From: Pseudomonas arsenicoxydans
GTDB taxonomy: Bacteria; Pseudomonadota; Gammaproteobacteria; Pseudomonadales; Pseudomonadaceae
DNA length: 64,000 nucleotides
Direction: 5' to 3'
Assembly (NCBI RefSeq): GCF_006438915.1
Contig: NZ_RCZE01000005.1
Location: 310,001 to 374,000, forward strand
The notes beneath the pieces were generated by a model. That model ran no database searches. It saw only the letters and a list, made by a program, of their open reading frames with translations, and had not been told where the DNA came from. Below are positions 17,623 through 27,609 of this stretch, in pieces (the first letter of the stretch is position 1; every line of letters begins with the position of its first letter). Made by a program: the position numbers and the translations under genes.

Positions 17623-18444
17623 ATGCGGTTCCTTGAACTGGCTGGCGTCAACGTACCGGTCATTGGCCAGGGCACCTGGCGTATGGGCGAGGACCCTTCG
17701 GCCTGCTCGCGTGAAGTCGCGGCGCTACGCCTGGGCATCGAATTGGGCATGACGCTGATCGATACCGCGGAAATGTACGCTGAAGGCGGCGCCGAAGAAG
17801 TGGTCGCGCAAGCCATCACCGGTCTGCGTGACCAGGTCTTTCTGATTAGCAAGGTCTACCCGCACAACGCCAGTTGCCAAGGCATCCCCCAGGCGTGCGA
17901 GCGCAGCCTGCGGCGCTTGAAAACCGATTACATCGATTTGTACCTGCTGCATTGGCGTGGCCAGTATCCCTTGGAAGAAACTGTCGAAGCCTTCGAACGC
18001 CTGCGTGAAGACGGCAAGATTGGCCGTTGGGGCGTGTCCAATTTCGATGTGGACGATCTGCATGAACTGAACTCATCGGCCTGCGCCACCAATCAGGTGC
18101 TCTACAACCTGGAGGAGCGCGGCATCGAATTTGATTTGCTGCCCTGGAGCCAACAACATCAGCAGCCACTGATGGCGTACTGTCCTATCGGTCAGGGCGG
18201 TGAAATGCTGACGCATCCGACGCTGGCAAAGATTGCCGCCCGTCACGGGGTGACACCGGCTCAGGTAGCGCTGGCGTGGATCCTGCGGCAACCCGGCGTG
18301 ATCGCCATCCCCAAAGCGGTCAAGCCTGAACACGTACAATTGAATGCGCAAGCCGCGCAAGTGCGGCTCGAACCCGGGGATCTGGAGGCGCTGGACCACG
18401 CGTTTCACGCGCCACGACGCAAACAGCGATTGGCCATGGTCTGA
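17623..18444 (+). CDS. Aldo/keto reductase
   Basis: A 273-residue TIM-barrel oxidoreductase of the AKR superfamily. Seen: GTWRMGED near the N-terminus, LIDTAEMYAEGGAEE with catalytic Asp and Tyr (about residues 48-53), FLISKVYP (catalytic Lys), LYLLHWRG (catalytic His), GRWGVSNFD, and the NADPH-binding IAIPKAVKPEH near the end. CAGGAGG stands seven bases upstream of the ATG. It probably reduces small aldehydes with NADPH. It is close upstream of the DUF1810 gene and may be co-transcribed. Confidence 0.9.
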   Translation: MRFLELAGVNVPVIGQGTWRMGEDPSACSREVAALRLGIELGMTLIDTAEMYAEGGAEEVVAQAITGLRDQVFLISKVYPHNASCQGIPQACERSLRRLKTDYIDLYLLHWRGQYPLEETVEAFERLREDGKIGRWGVSNFDVDDLHELNSSACATNQVLYNLEERGIEFDLLPWSQQHQQPLMAYCPIGQGGEMLTHPTLAKIAARHGVTPAQVALAWILRQPGVIAIPKAVKPEHVQLNAQAAQVRLEPGDLEALDHAFHAPRRKQRLAMV

Positions 18445-18474
18445 GCCATCGTCGTATTGTCAGAGGGTTTCTGC

Positions 18475-18945
18475 ATGCGAAGCACCGATCAGCTCGATGC
18501 TTTTAACTTGCCACGTTTCGTCCAGGCTCAAGACCCGGTCTTTGAGTGGGTTCAGGAAGAACTGAACGCCGGTAAAAAACGCCGTCACTGGATGTGGTTC
18601 ATTTTTCCGCAGTTTGCCGGACTGGGCGGCAGCGAGATGTCCCGCTACTTTGCCATTCGCTCCGAAAAGGAAGCCGTGGCGTATCTGGAGCATCCACTGC
18701 TGGGTCCACGATTGTGTACGTGCACGCAATTGGTGCTGAACGTCAAACAGCGCTCGATCACCGAGATTTTCGGCCATCCCGACGACCTGAAATTTCACTC
18801 CTCGATGACGCTGTTTGCCCAGGTCGCCCCGGATAAGAGTCTTTTTCATCGAGCCCTTGAGCAATATTTCCACGGCATACCGGACGATTGGACACTGTCG
18901 TTGCTGGACTTAAAACAGGCCCATTTGCCCACCAATCAAGGTTGA
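18475..18945 (+). CDS. DUF1810-family protein
   Basis: A 156-residue soluble protein with clear family hallmarks: [34 protein letters not shown] and [20 protein letters not shown]1810 proteins are small and widespread, related to the 'calpastatin' label in older annotations, and their biochemical role is unknown. The start is the ATG at 18475. The gene's last 36 bases overlap the 3' end of the convergent polB gene, an unusually long tail-to-tail overlap. Confidence 0.85.
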   Translation: MRSTDQLDAFNLPRFVQAQDPVFEWVQEELNAGKKRRHWMWFIFPQFAGLGGSEMSRYFAIRSEKEAVAYLEHPLLGPRLCTCTQLVLNVKQRSITEIFGHPDDLKFHSSMTLFAQVAPDKSLFHRALEQYFHGIPDDWTLSLLDLKQAHLPTNQG

Positions 18946-21273
18946 GAAGTCATCGTCCACAAACGGCAGGATCGCGTCTGCCACCGGTTGCAGTTGCCGC
19001 GTGACGTAATGGTCGTAGTCGATGGGCGCGCTGCGGATCTCCAGCGGTTCGGGCCCGGCGACGCTGATCACATAGCTGATCCAGCCACCGTTCTGGTACT
19101 GACGCGGACGGCCCTGGCGGTCGTTGAAGTCATCGGCGATGCGCGCAGCACGCACATGGGGCGGCACGTTGCGCTCGTAGTCGTCGAGGGTACGACGCAG
19201 GCGCTTGCGGTAGATCAGTCGGTCGTCGAACTCGCCGGCCAGGGTTTTCTGCACGTAATCGCGCACGTAATCCTGATAAGGCTTGCGGTGGAAGATCCGC
19301 GAGTACAGCTCTTGCTGGAATTGCCGGGCCAACGGTGACCAGTCGGTGCGCACGGTTTCCAGGCCTTTGTAGACCATTTCATCGGTGCCATCGGCGCGGG
19401 TGACCAGACCGGCGTAGCGCTTTTTGCTGCCCTCCTCCGCACCACGGATAGTCGGCATCAGAAAGCGTTTGTAGTGCGTTTCGAACTGCAATTCCAAGGC
19501 ACTTTCCAGCCCGTACTCCTCTCGTACATGTTCGCGCCACCACTGATTGACGTGATCCACCAGCGCGTGGCCGATCTGCGCGGCCTCCTCCTGACCGTGG
19601 GCGCGGCGCAGCCAGACGAAGGTGGAGTCAGTATCGCCGTAGATCACCGTGTGGCCTTGGGCTTCGATCAACTGCCGGGTGCGCAGCATGATTTCGTGGC
19701 CGCGCAAGGTAATCGACGAGGCCAGACGCGTGTCGAAGAAGCGGCAGCCGCTGGACCCGAGCACGCCGTAGAAGGCATTCATGATGATCTTCAGCGCCTG
19801 GGACAGCGGCGCGTTGTGTTCGCGCTTGGCGGTTTCGCGGCCCTCGGCGACCCGGGCGACGATGGCCGGCAGGCAATGCCGGGTTCGTGAAAAACGTGCC
19901 CCGCGAAAACCCGGCACGGAGTCGCTGTCGTCGGGATGCTGCAGGCCTTCGATCAGCCCGACCGGGTCGATCAGGAAAGTGCGGATGATCGACGGATAGA
20001 GGCTTTTGTAGTCGAGCACCAGCACCGATTCGTACAGGCCCGGCTGCGAGTCCATGACAAAACCGCCGGGGCTGGCCCGCGGTGACTTGCCGCCCAGGTT
20101 CGGCGCCACAAAACCCTGGCGGTGCATCAACGGCATGTAGAGATGAGTGAACGCCGCCACAGAGCCGCCGCTGCGATCTGCCGGTAAACCGGTGACGCTG
20201 GCCCGCTCCAGCAAGAAGGTCAACAGTTCGGTCTTGGCGAAAATCCGCGTTACCAGCTCGCAATCCTTGAGGTTGTAGGTGGCGAGGGCCGGTTTGTCCT
20301 CGGCGAACATGCGATTGATTTCGTCCATGCGCTGATACGGCGTGCTGATCGCCTTGCCCTCACCGAGCAAGGTTTGCGCAACGTTTTCCAGGCTGAACGA
20401 GGGGAAGTTCCAGGTCGCCGAGCGCAGGGATTCGATGCCGTCGATGATCAGGCGCCCCGCCGCTGCCGCGAAGTAATGGTTGCGGCTGCCGTGTTCGCGC
20501 CACTGCATCTCTTCGCCGTCGCGCCCAAGCTTGAGCGGTACGCCCAGGCGTCGGGCGTGCTCGTGGAGGACGCGCAGGTCGAACTGCACGACGTTCCAGC
20601 CGATGATCGCGTCCGGGTCGTGGCAGGCAAACCATTCATTGAGTTTTTTCAGCAGCACGGTTCGCGAGTCGCAGTATTCGAGCTGGAAATCCACCGCGCT
20701 GGCATCGCCGTTGGGTGGCCCGAGCATGTACACCTGGCGCTCGCCGCAGCCTTCCAGGGCAATGGAATACAACTCGCCCTGCGCGGTGGTTTCGATGTCC
20801 AGCGAGACCAGCCGCAGGTTGGGACGGTATTTCGGGTCGGGTTTCATCTGCGCGTCGAGCAGCAGGCCGTCCGCATCGGGCGTTCCGCCAAAGATCACCG
20901 GCGCCGTGATGAAACGCTCCATCATGTAGCGCTCGGGCGGTCGGACATCGCCTTCGAACATCTCGACGCAGGCCTTGCGCAGCGCGGTTTCCAGGCGCAT
21001 CAACTGGCCATGCTGCTGGCAATACAGGCCGAGCACCGGGCGATGCTCGAAATCCAGCAGGGCCAAGGGCTTGAGCTCGACGTTTTTCTCGCCGCGCAGC
21101 ACCTCTTGCGCCTGTTCACGCTGGGCGGCTGGAATGAACGCCACCGACGGTTGATGAGGCAGGCGGATGCGCCGGGGACCGCTGTCGGTCGCCAGCCAGA
21201 ACTCGACTTCCGTGCCGGCGGGGGTGTCGCGCCAATGCCGGGTCAGGACGAAGCCCTGCTGTAAATCCACCAC
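18910..21273 (-). CDS. polB: DNA polymerase II (family B)
   Basis: A 787-residue family B polymerase with proofreading exonuclease; E. coli Pol II has 783. Exo I (LVSLDIETT), Exo II ([12 protein letters not shown]), Exo III ([11 protein letters not shown]), Pol A ([14 protein letters not shown]), Pol B ([14 protein letters not shown]) and Pol C (IYGDTDSTF) are all present. The C-terminus ends QMGLF, a beta-clamp-binding motif. The GTG at 21273 with GAGG five bases upstream is taken as the start, giving [14 protein letters not shown], which matches the E. coli N-terminus. SOS-type translesion and restart synthesis is expected; no LexA box was noticed upstream. Confidence 0.93.
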   Translation of the reverse strand: MVDLQQGFVLTRHWRDTPAGTEVEFWLATDSGPRRIRLPHQPSVAFIPAAQREQAQEVLRGEKNVELKPLALLDFEHRPVLGLYCQQHGQLMRLETALRKACVEMFEGDVRPPERYMMERFITAPVIFGGTPDADGLLLDAQMKPDPKYRPNLRLVSLDIETTAQGELYSIALEGCGERQVYMLGPPNGDASAVDFQLEYCDSRTVLLKKLNEWFACHDPDAIIGWNVVQFDLRVLHEHARRLGVPLKLGRDGEEMQWREHGSRNHYFAAAAGRLIIDGIESLRSATWNFPSFSLENVAQTLLGEGKAISTPYQRMDEINRMFAEDKPALATYNLKDCELVTRIFAKTELLTFLLERASVTGLPADRSGGSVAAFTHLYMPLMHRQGFVAPNLGGKSPRASPGGFVMDSQPGLYESVLVLDYKSLYPSIIRTFLIDPVGLIEGLQHPDDSDSVPGFRGARFSRTRHCLPAIVARVAEGRETAKREHNAPLSQALKIIMNAFYGVLGSSGCRFFDTRLASSITLRGHEIMLRTRQLIEAQGHTVIYGDTDSTFVWLRRAHGQEEAAQIGHALVDHVNQWWREHVREEYGLESALELQFETHYKRFLMPTIRGAEEGSKKRYAGLVTRADGTDEMVYKGLETVRTDWSPLARQFQQELYSRIFHRKPYQDYVRDYVQKTLAGEFDDRLIYRKRLRRTLDDYERNVPPHVRAARIADDFNDRQGRPRQYQNGGWISYVISVAGPEPLEIRSAPIDYDHYVTRQLQPVADAILPFVDDDFSTLIGGQMGLF

Positions 21274-21492
21274 TGCAACCTCACGTTTTGATTCAGGCGG
21301 CAATTCTACGCGTCATCGAGGGGCAGCGGGTCATGCACGATACTTTCGACTTTCCTATGGGATTTACCCGCGGTTTACCGAAGAAAAACCCCCGAATGGC
21401 GTTTTTTGAGTGTTATCTGCCGCTTTCTCCCTTGCCCTCAGCGCTTGGGTCTACGATTCTTCAAGGACAACGACAACACCCGAGAAGCCACC

Positions 21493-21933
21493 ATGAAAAC
21501 CGTCGCCCAACTGCTCAAGCTCAAAGATCAGAAGAATCAGGAAGTGCACCAGATCAAACCTGATCACATGGTGCTGGAAGCGCTGATGAAGATGGCCGAG
21601 AAAAACGTCGGCGCCTTGCTGGTGGTGGAAAATGACGAGGTGCTGGGCATCATCAGTGAACGTGATTACGCACGCAAACTGGTGCTGCATGGCCGTTCTT
21701 CGGTGGGTACGCCGGTGCGCGACATCATGGTGTCCCCGGTGATCACCGTGGACACCCATCAAACCGTCGACACCTGCCTGGGCATCATGTCCGACAGACG
21801 CCTGCGCCACCTGCCGGTGGTGGAGGACGGCAAGTTGATTGGCTTGCTGTCGATCGGCGACCTGGTCAAGGAAGCAATTGCCGAACAGGCTGAACTGATT
21901 CGCCAACTGGAGCAGTACATCCGCGGCGAATAA
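21493..21933 (+). CDS. CBS-domain pair protein
   Basis: A 146-residue protein consisting of two tandem CBS motifs: residues about 20-70 (ALLVVENDEVLGIISERDYARK) and 80-130 (LRHLPVVEDGKLIGLLSIGDLVK), followed by a short helix. Such Bateman modules bind adenine nucleotides (AMP, ATP, NAD) and act as free-standing energy or redox sensors. No enzymatic domain is fused, and the partner is unknown. Stand-alone gene followed by a REP element. Confidence 0.85.
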   Translation: MKTVAQLLKLKDQKNQEVHQIKPDHMVLEALMKMAEKNVGALLVVENDEVLGIISERDYARKLVLHGRSSVGTPVRDIMVSPVITVDTHQTVDTCLGIMSDRRLRHLPVVEDGKLIGLLSIGDLVKEAIAEQAELIRQLEQYIRGE

Positions 21934-21954
21934 TCCGGGTACACCATAAATCAA

Positions 21955-22047
21955 ATGTGGGAGCGGGCTTGCTCGCGAAAGCGGTGTATCAGTTAACAAA
22001 AATGCTGACTGACACACCGCTTTCGCGAGCAAGCCCGCTCCCACATT
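21955..22047. repeat. REP pair, family A
   Basis: Forward and reverse GAGCGGGCTTGCTCGCG units; the stem continues inward (AAAGCGGTGT with ACACCGCTTT). Between the convergent CBS and GST genes. Confidence 0.9.
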
Positions 22048-22060
22048 CGAACTTCGGTGT

Positions 22061-22684
22061 TCAGGTTGGCCAATGCCGGGCGAAGACCGGTGCCAGTGTC
22101 GGGTGCCGGTCGATGCGCTCCAGCCACGCGAAAAAACCGGGACGGGCGTTGCGTAAATGCTCCCGGCTGCCGGCCCACCTCGACACCACCGCCGCCAGCA
22201 CATCCAGCGCACCCGGCGTCTCATCCCCCAAATACAGCTCGCCGGAAAACTGATCGGCAAACAGCTCCCAGCTCCAGTGCAATCGCGCGCGGGCGCCGGC
22301 CATAAGGTTTTGCCTGGACGCCTCATCCGTCTCGGCCAACCAGCGTTCGGGGTAATCGATGATGCCAATGGCCGCGTAGCAATTGCTGACGATGTACGTC
22401 AGGCCACGGATCGCCTGATCGCGGTCAGCGGCCAGTGACGGTAACAGGTTTGACTTGGGAAAGGTCAGCCCGAGATGAATCAGGATCGCCGCACTTTCAG
22501 TCAGGATGCTGCCATCGGGCAGTTGCAGCGTCGGGATCTGCTTGAGTCGGTTGAGCTTCTCCAGTGCCTCGGCGGCCTCCGTGGACAATTCGACGTCGAT
22601 GAAGCGATAAGGAATTTCGCACAGCTCCAGCGCCGCTTCTATTGCCGCCGCGCCGGAGTTCTGGTGTCCATAGAGTTGATACAT
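22061..22684 (-). CDS. Glutathione S-transferase family protein
   Basis: A 207-residue GST. The N-terminal thioredoxin-fold domain (MYQLYGHQNSGAAAIEAAL) shows Ser/Asn at the position that activates glutathione, cis-Pro in LKQIPTLQLPDGS and the ESAAILIHL glutathione-binding motif. The C-terminal helical domain ends near residue 207. AGGAGG is placed correctly before the ATG. Probably a beta- or nu-like cytosolic detoxification enzyme; substrate unknown. Confidence 0.85.
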   Translation of the reverse strand: MYQLYGHQNSGAAAIEAALELCEIPYRFIDVELSTEAAEALEKLNRLKQIPTLQLPDGSILTESAAILIHLGLTFPKSNLLPSLAADRDQAIRGLTYIVSNCYAAIGIIDYPERWLAETDEASRQNLMAGARARLHWSWELFADQFSGELYLGDETPGALDVLAAVVSRWAGSREHLRNARPGFFAWLERIDRHPTLAPVFARHWPT

Positions 22685-22945
22685 GGTGCGGCCTCCTGGC
22701 GAGACGAAAATGGGGTCATTAGAGGCGTCACCTGCCGGTCGTGGTGATCCAGCTAATCAGTGTAGAAGCGTCGATCCCCCCTACCCACACCATCCGACGA
22801 CTGAACCATCACGCCCGCGTGGGGCGACTCACAGGGTCTATCAATACTGTCGATGTTCACCATCACATCAATGAAGTTCTCATAAAAAATCCTCGGCGTA
22901 ACATCCGCTCCATACCAACCAATAAACACCCCGGAGCACACCATC

Positions 22946-23347
22946 ATGAAACGCCAAACCCTCATCGCTATCGCTTTCTCGGTCTTTGCAGTCAACGCTT
23001 TTGCCGCAACTTCTGCTCAACCTGTAGTTGCTGAAGGCGGTTCGGATCGTCTGATTGAAAGCCGCGTGGCTGAAGGTGGTTCGGATCGTTTGATCGAGAA
23101 TCGTGTAGCCGCTGATGGTTCCGACCATCTGATGGAAAACCGCGTAGCCGCTGATGGCTCCGACCATCTGATGGAAAACCGCGTAGCCGCTGATGGTTCT
23201 GACCATCTGATCGAAAACCGTGTAGCCGCTGATGGCTCCGACCACCTGATCGAGAATCGTGTAGCCGCTGATGGCTCCGATCGTCTGATGCAGAACCGCG
23301 TTGCCGAAGGTGGTTCCGACCGGCTGATCGAAAGCCGCGCCGCATAA
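22946..23347 (+). CDS. Exported protein of eight 13-residue tandem repeats
   Basis: A 133-residue protein: signal peptide 1-21 (FSVFAVNAFA-A), a short linker, then exactly eight 13-residue repeats (28-131) of the type VAEGGSDRLIENR or VAADGSDHLMENR, encoded by 39-base DNA repeats (23027-23338). Copies 1, 2 and 8 are the EGGSDRLIE type; copies 3-6 are ADGSDH and copy 7 is intermediate. It resembles Pseudomonas proteins that databases call 'phage infection protein', a name whose basis cannot be seen here. Probably periplasmic or secreted. Repeat number is likely to vary between strains by recombination. Confidence 0.75.
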   Translation: MKRQTLIAIAFSVFAVNAFAATSAQPVVAEGGSDRLIESRVAEGGSDRLIENRVAADGSDHLMENRVAADGSDHLMENRVAADGSDHLIENRVAADGSDHLIENRVAADGSDRLMQNRVAEGGSDRLIESRAA

Positions 23348-23375
23348 ATGCAGGGCTTTACCGCAGTACTCAATG

Positions 23376-23406
23376 AAAAACCCGGCCTGATCCGCCGGGT
23401 TTTTTT
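23376..23406 (+). terminator. Intrinsic terminator
   Basis: AACCCGGC and GCCGGGTT pair around CTGATCC and are followed by a run of seven T, 30 bases after the repeat-protein stop. A-rich on the left side, so it may also serve the convergent DUF1615 gene. Confidence 0.85.
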
Positions 23407-23427
23407 ACGCCTTATGTTTGATCAGGG

Positions 23428-24522
23428 TTACTGGCCAGCTCGCTTCATACAGCGCTGATAGCGCTCATCGACCCGCTTGGCAAACCATGCAGTGGTGAGT
23501 TTTCGGGTGATTTTCGGGCTTTGCAGTTCGATCCCCGGCAATACGGCACGAGGCAATGCCCTGCCCTCGGCCTGATCGGCCAACGCGAACACTCGCCGGT
23601 AAAGTTCCGTCTCCTCGAATTTCAGGCTTTGGCCCTCCTCCAATTGATTACGAAGGGTCGTATTGCGCATCCCCAACTGCTTGCCAAGGCTGCGCACCGC
23701 CACTTCCGTGGTACCGGGCATGATCGAGTCATAGCGCACCAGATCGCCATCCAGCGCCAACGGGATGCCTGACACCCGGCTCAACGCGTTCTGAAACGCC
23801 GCATTGCGGCTGGCGTACCAACCGGCGTTGAAATCAGCGAAGCGATACAGCGGTTGCGTGTAGCTCACCGGGTAACCGAGCAAATGGGCGATGCCGAAGT
23901 ACATGCCGCCGCGCCGAGTGAACACCTCATGGCGAATCGAGCCTTCCACCGGATACGGATAGTCCCGCGTGTGCTGCTCGGCGAACTCGATACTGACCTG
24001 CATCGGCCCGGCGGTGTGTACCGGATTGAAGCCGCCGAACAGGGTCTTGCCCATGGGCACCATGCCAATGAAGTCATCGAAAATCGCACTGAGTTCCTTT
24101 TCACTGCGCGCAGCGTTGAGTCGGTCGCTGTAGCTTTTGCCGTTGGGTGATTTCACCTGCAGCGCACCGCTGATCAACAGGCTGGGAATGTGGACTTTAG
24201 CGGCGCGACGGTCGATTTCGTCCCGAGCGATCTTGCCCAGGCCCGGCACGGTTGGGTCGACCTGGAAAGTGGATTCCTGCTCGGTCACGGCGAGCACCGA
24301 GCACAGGTTTTGCGTGGACGGATAGATCTTCTGGGCGGCGAAGGCTGCATAAATGTCGGTGGCCCAACCCTGGCGATCCGTGGTTTTGGCCGGCAGCAGG
24401 CGCACGATTTCGGCCTTGACCTCGGCGGGCGGGCGCGCCGGCGGCTCCTGCGTGCGCTGCGTGCCGCAACCGGCCAGCAGCAACAGCGCCGTGCCCCCCA
24501 TGATCAATCTATTGGCTTGCAT
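23428..24522 (-). CDS. DUF1615 (YaiW-like) outer-membrane lipoprotein
   Basis: A 364-residue protein, the same length as E. coli YaiW. A lipobox lies near residues 16-19 (LLLLAGCGTQ), so it should be a lipoprotein. The body is a DUF1615 domain with a lysozyme-like flavour (SVLAVTEQESTFQVDPTVPGLG, TAGPMQVSIEFAEQH, FADFNAGWYASRNAAFQNAL); the ESTF and AGPMQV pieces recall transglycosylase folds. YaiW affects peptide uptake (Bac7) in E. coli; here the role is unknown. Confidence 0.85.
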   Translation of the reverse strand: MQANRLIMGGTALLLLAGCGTQRTQEPPARPPAEVKAEIVRLLPAKTTDRQGWATDIYAAFAAQKIYPSTQNLCSVLAVTEQESTFQVDPTVPGLGKIARDEIDRRAAKVHIPSLLISGALQVKSPNGKSYSDRLNAARSEKELSAIFDDFIGMVPMGKTLFGGFNPVHTAGPMQVSIEFAEQHTRDYPYPVEGSIRHEVFTRRGGMYFGIAHLLGYPVSYTQPLYRFADFNAGWYASRNAAFQNALSRVSGIPLALDGDLVRYDSIMPGTTEVAVRSLGKQLGMRNTTLRNQLEEGQSLKFEETELYRRVFALADQAEGRALPRAVLPGIELQSPKITRKLTTAWFAKRVDERYQRCMKRAGQ

Positions 24523-24706
24523 GGTGCTCCATCAAATCCGTTGAGCCGGGTTAACCATACGACCAATGGCATGGCGCAGGCTATGACTCCTGCGGCCGCC
24601 CGCTGTTCCATCGTCAGGTCAGCGGGACCTTTTCCGTTGGGCGGTCAGCCTTCCTGCCGGCTGCGACTGAACCATACTTGAGCCAGTCACCGAGGAGGAC
24701 AGGCTC

Positions 24707-26242
24707 ATGCACCGTAGCGACGTACTGATCGTCGGCGCCGGCCCGACCGGGTTGGTCCTGGCGCTGTGGTTGAGCAAACTGGGGATCCGCGTGCGGATTA
24801 TCGACAAGACGTCGGCGCCCGGTACCACGTCGCGTGCGCTGGCGGTCCAGGCGCGGACGCTGGAGCTGTATCGCCAACTCGACCTCAGCGAAGCGGTGGT
24901 GCAAAACGGTCATCGCGTGGCGGGCGCCAATTTCTGGGTCAGCGGTGAATCGGTTGCACGGTTGCCACTGAGCAACATCGGCGCTGGCCTGACACCTTAT
25001 TCCTTCATGGAAATCTTTCCACAAGACCATCACGAACGACTACTGATCGAGCGTCTTGAAACCTTCGGCATCAAGGTGGAACGCGGCATCGAACTGGAGG
25101 ACTTCGAAGAAACTGGCGATGGCATCACCGCCCGCTTGCGCCTGCCCGATGGCCAACAGGAAACCTGCCAGGCGTGTTACCTGGCCGGTTGCGACGGCGC
25201 CCGCTCGATAGTGCGTAAAACGCTGGACACCGGGTTTCCCGGTGGCACCTACCAACAGATTTTCTACGTGGCGGATGTGCAGGCCAGCGGGCCGGCAATC
25301 AACGGCGAACTGCACGTGGACCTTGATGAAGCGGATTTCCTTGCCGTGTTCCCACTGGCCGGCGAAGGTCGAGCCCGGCTGATCGGCACGGTACGCGACG
25401 AGCGTGCGGACCGAGCCGAAACCCTGCGTTTTGAGGACGTCAGCAGCCGGGCCATCGAGCACATGAAGGTCCAGATCGAACACGTGAACTGGTTCTCGAC
25501 CTACCGCGTGCATCACCGGGTCGCCGATCACTTTCGCACCGGCCGCGCGTTTTTGTTGGGCGACGCCGCCCACGTTCACAGCCCGGCTGGTGGCCAGGGC
25601 ATGAACACCGGGATTGGCGATGCGATCAACCTGGCGTGGAAATTCGCCGCGGTGTTGAGTGGCGGAGCCGAGGCCAAATTGCTCGATACCTATGAAACCG
25701 AGCGAATCGCCTTTGCGCGCAAACTCGTCGCCACCACCGATCGCGTGTTCAGTTTCGCCACCGCAGAAGGACGCCTGGCCGATGTGCTACGGACACGGCT
25801 GGCGCCCTTCGTGATTCCCAAAATGGCCTCGTTTGAATCGTCCCGCGAGTTCCTGTTCCGCACGGTCTCGCAGATCACCCTCAACTATCGCGGCACGCCG
25901 TTGAGCACCGGCGTTGCCGGGCACGTTCACGGCGGCGATCGCCTGCCCTGGGCGCATGATGGCGAAGGCGACAACTTTGAATCGCTGAGAAATCCGATCT
26001 GGCAGGTGCACGTGTATGGCGACACCAGCGACGAAATGATCGCCTGGTGCATCGAGCATCATCTGCCCTTGCATGTGTTTGACTGGCGACCGGCGTTTGA
26101 CGCGGCGGGGCTGGGGCGTAACGGGTTCTACCTGCTGCGACCGGACACGTATGTGGCGATTGCCGAGACGTGTTCCGATCCGAAGGTGATTGAGCGGTAT
26201 TTCAAGCACCACGGGATCCGGCCGTACTTCGGCACTCCCTGA
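24707..26242 (+). CDS. FAD-dependent aromatic monooxygenase (PheA/TfdB-type)
   Basis: A 511-residue class A flavoprotein hydroxylase. Seen: DVLIVGAGPTGLVLALWL (Rossmann FAD site, residues 5-22), the GCDGARSIVRK motif that contacts FAD/NAD(P)H, and FLLGDAAHVHSPAGGQGMN (FAD ribityl site, about residue 283). These enzymes hydroxylate phenols or related aromatics with NAD(P)H and O2. A strong GAGGAGG ribosome binding site is present. No ring-cleavage genes lie nearby, so the substrate is open. Confidence 0.88.
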   Translation: MHRSDVLIVGAGPTGLVLALWLSKLGIRVRIIDKTSAPGTTSRALAVQARTLELYRQLDLSEAVVQNGHRVAGANFWVSGESVARLPLSNIGAGLTPYSFMEIFPQDHHERLLIERLETFGIKVERGIELEDFEETGDGITARLRLPDGQQETCQACYLAGCDGARSIVRKTLDTGFPGGTYQQIFYVADVQASGPAINGELHVDLDEADFLAVFPLAGEGRARLIGTVRDERADRAETLRFEDVSSRAIEHMKVQIEHVNWFSTYRVHHRVADHFRTGRAFLLGDAAHVHSPAGGQGMNTGIGDAINLAWKFAAVLSGGAEAKLLDTYETERIAFARKLVATTDRVFSFATAEGRLADVLRTRLAPFVIPKMASFESSREFLFRTVSQITLNYRGTPLSTGVAGHVHGGDRLPWAHDGEGDNFESLRNPIWQVHVYGDTSDEMIAWCIEHHLPLHVFDWRPAFDAAGLGRNGFYLLRPDTYVAIAETCSDPKVIERYFKHHGIRPYFGTP

Positions 26243-26257
26243 TTCAACACGATAAAA

Positions 26258-26350
26258 ATGTGGGAGCGGGCTTGCTCGCGAAGGCGGTGTGTCATTCAGT
26301 ACATGTATTGACTGAAATACCGCCTTCGCGAGCAAGCCCGCTCCCACATT
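26258..26350. repeat. REP pair, family A
   Basis: Family A doublet with inner stem AAGGCGGT and ACCGCCTT, between the convergent monooxygenase and hemB genes. Confidence 0.9.
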
Positions 26351-26366
26351 GGATCTATGTCGGGGT

Positions 26367-27341
26367 TCAGATCCCGGCCAGGGCCAGGTCCATGGCGAAG
26401 TAGGTGAAGATCAGATCCGCCCCCGCCCGCTTGATCGCCCCCAGGCTTTCTCGCACCACACGCGCCTCATCAATCGCCCCCGCTTGCGCGGCGAATTTGA
26501 TCATCGCGTACTCGCCGCTGACCTGATACGCCGACAGCGGCAAACGCGATACCTCGCGGATGTCGCGGATGATGTCGAGGTAGGCGCCGGCCGGCTTGAC
26601 CATCAATGCGTCAGCGCCTTCCTGTTCGTCCATCAGCGATTCGCGCACCGCTTCGCGGCGGTTCATCGGGTTCATCTGATAGCTTTTGCGGTCGCCCTTG
26701 AGCGCGCTGCCGCCAGCCTCACGGAACGGGCCGTAGAGCGCCGAAGCGAACTTGGTCGAATAGGCCATGATCGCCGTCTGGCTGAAACCGGCGTCGTCCA
26801 GCGCCCGGCGAATCGCCTGCACCTGCCCGTCCATGGCCGCCGACGGGGCAATCACATCGGCGCCCGCCCGAGCAGCGGCCACGGCTTGTTTGCCGAGGTT
26901 GATCAGGGTCTGGTCATTATCGACTTCGTGGTTGTGCATCACGCCGCAATGACCGTGGTCGGTGTATTCGCAGAAGCAGGTGTCGGACATCACGATCATA
27001 TCCGGCACGGCATCCTTGGCGATTCGCGACATGCGCGACACCAGTCCGTTGTCGCTCCAGGTGTCGCTGCCGCTGCTGTCCAGATGATGCGACACGCCGA
27101 AGGTCATGACCGACTTGATACCGGCGCGGGCGTAGCGTTCGATCTCGCCAGCCAGTTTCGACTCCGGAATGCGCATCACGCCGGGCATGCTTTTGATCGG
27201 CACGAAGTCGTCGATTTCTTCCTCGACGAAAATCGGCAGCACCAGGTCATTCAGGCTGAATTCGGTTTCCTGGAACAGGCTGCGCAGGCTCGCATTGCGG
27301 CGCAGACGGCGTGGACGTGCTTCGGGGAACTGACTGGACAT
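26367..27341 (-). CDS. hemB: Delta-aminolevulinic acid dehydratase, zinc type
   Basis: A 324-residue porphobilinogen synthase that joins two 5-aminolevulinates in haem synthesis. Active-site lysines are in AYSTKFASA (Lys 197) and [10 protein letters not shown] (Lys 249). The metal site reads [15 protein letters not shown], with Cys 122, 124 and 132, the zinc-binding triad. From memory, the usual Pseudomonas HemB has Asp/Ala there and uses Mg. This gene is therefore probably a second, zinc-dependent isoenzyme. The ATG at 27341 is chosen because AGGA lies six bases upstream; the ATG two codons earlier abuts it. Confidence 0.9.
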   Translation of the reverse strand: MSSQFPEARPRRLRRNASLRSLFQETEFSLNDLVLPIFVEEEIDDFVPIKSMPGVMRIPESKLAGEIERYARAGIKSVMTFGVSHHLDSSGSDTWSDNGLVSRMSRIAKDAVPDMIVMSDTCFCEYTDHGHCGVMHNHEVDNDQTLINLGKQAVAAARAGADVIAPSAAMDGQVQAIRRALDDAGFSQTAIMAYSTKFASALYGPFREAGGSALKGDRKSYQMNPMNRREAVRESLMDEQEGADALMVKPAGAYLDIIRDIREVSRLPLSAYQVSGEYAMIKFAAQAGAIDEARVVRESLGAIKRAGADLIFTYFAMDLALAGI

Positions 27342-27482
27342 GGGCATTCCTGGAAAACGAAGGATTGGACGAACGTCGTAGGGGGCGAAGCTTATGCCTT
27401 GCGCGGTGCAAGGTACAAACCTCAGGCGCGGAACAAACCCTTACCGATTCGGCAATAATCCCCCCGGCAAACACAAAACCCT

Positions 27483-27594
27483 TTGTGGCGAGGGGGCTTG
27501 TCGGACCGCCGCACCGCCCCGTTGGGTTGCGAAGCGGCCCCAGAATCTCAACGACTGCTTCGCAGTCGAACGGGGGCAAGCCCCCTCGCCACAG
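27483..27594. repeat. REP pair, family C
   Basis: GTGGCGAGGGGGCTTG and its reverse complement, with inner GTTGCGAAGCGGCC and GACTGCTTCGCAGTC palindromes, between hemB and the PhzF gene. Confidence 0.9.
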
Positions 27595-27609
27595 AGGCTC
27601 ACTCCAGGT

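Noticed and set aside
23027..23338. Possible CRISPR array
   Set aside because: The 39-base repeats are directly tandem with no unique spacers and encode a continuous repeat protein with a signal peptide.
26349..27458. 369-residue + strand frame across hemB
   Set aside because: Opposite-strand shadow; hemB has all catalytic residues and a good start.
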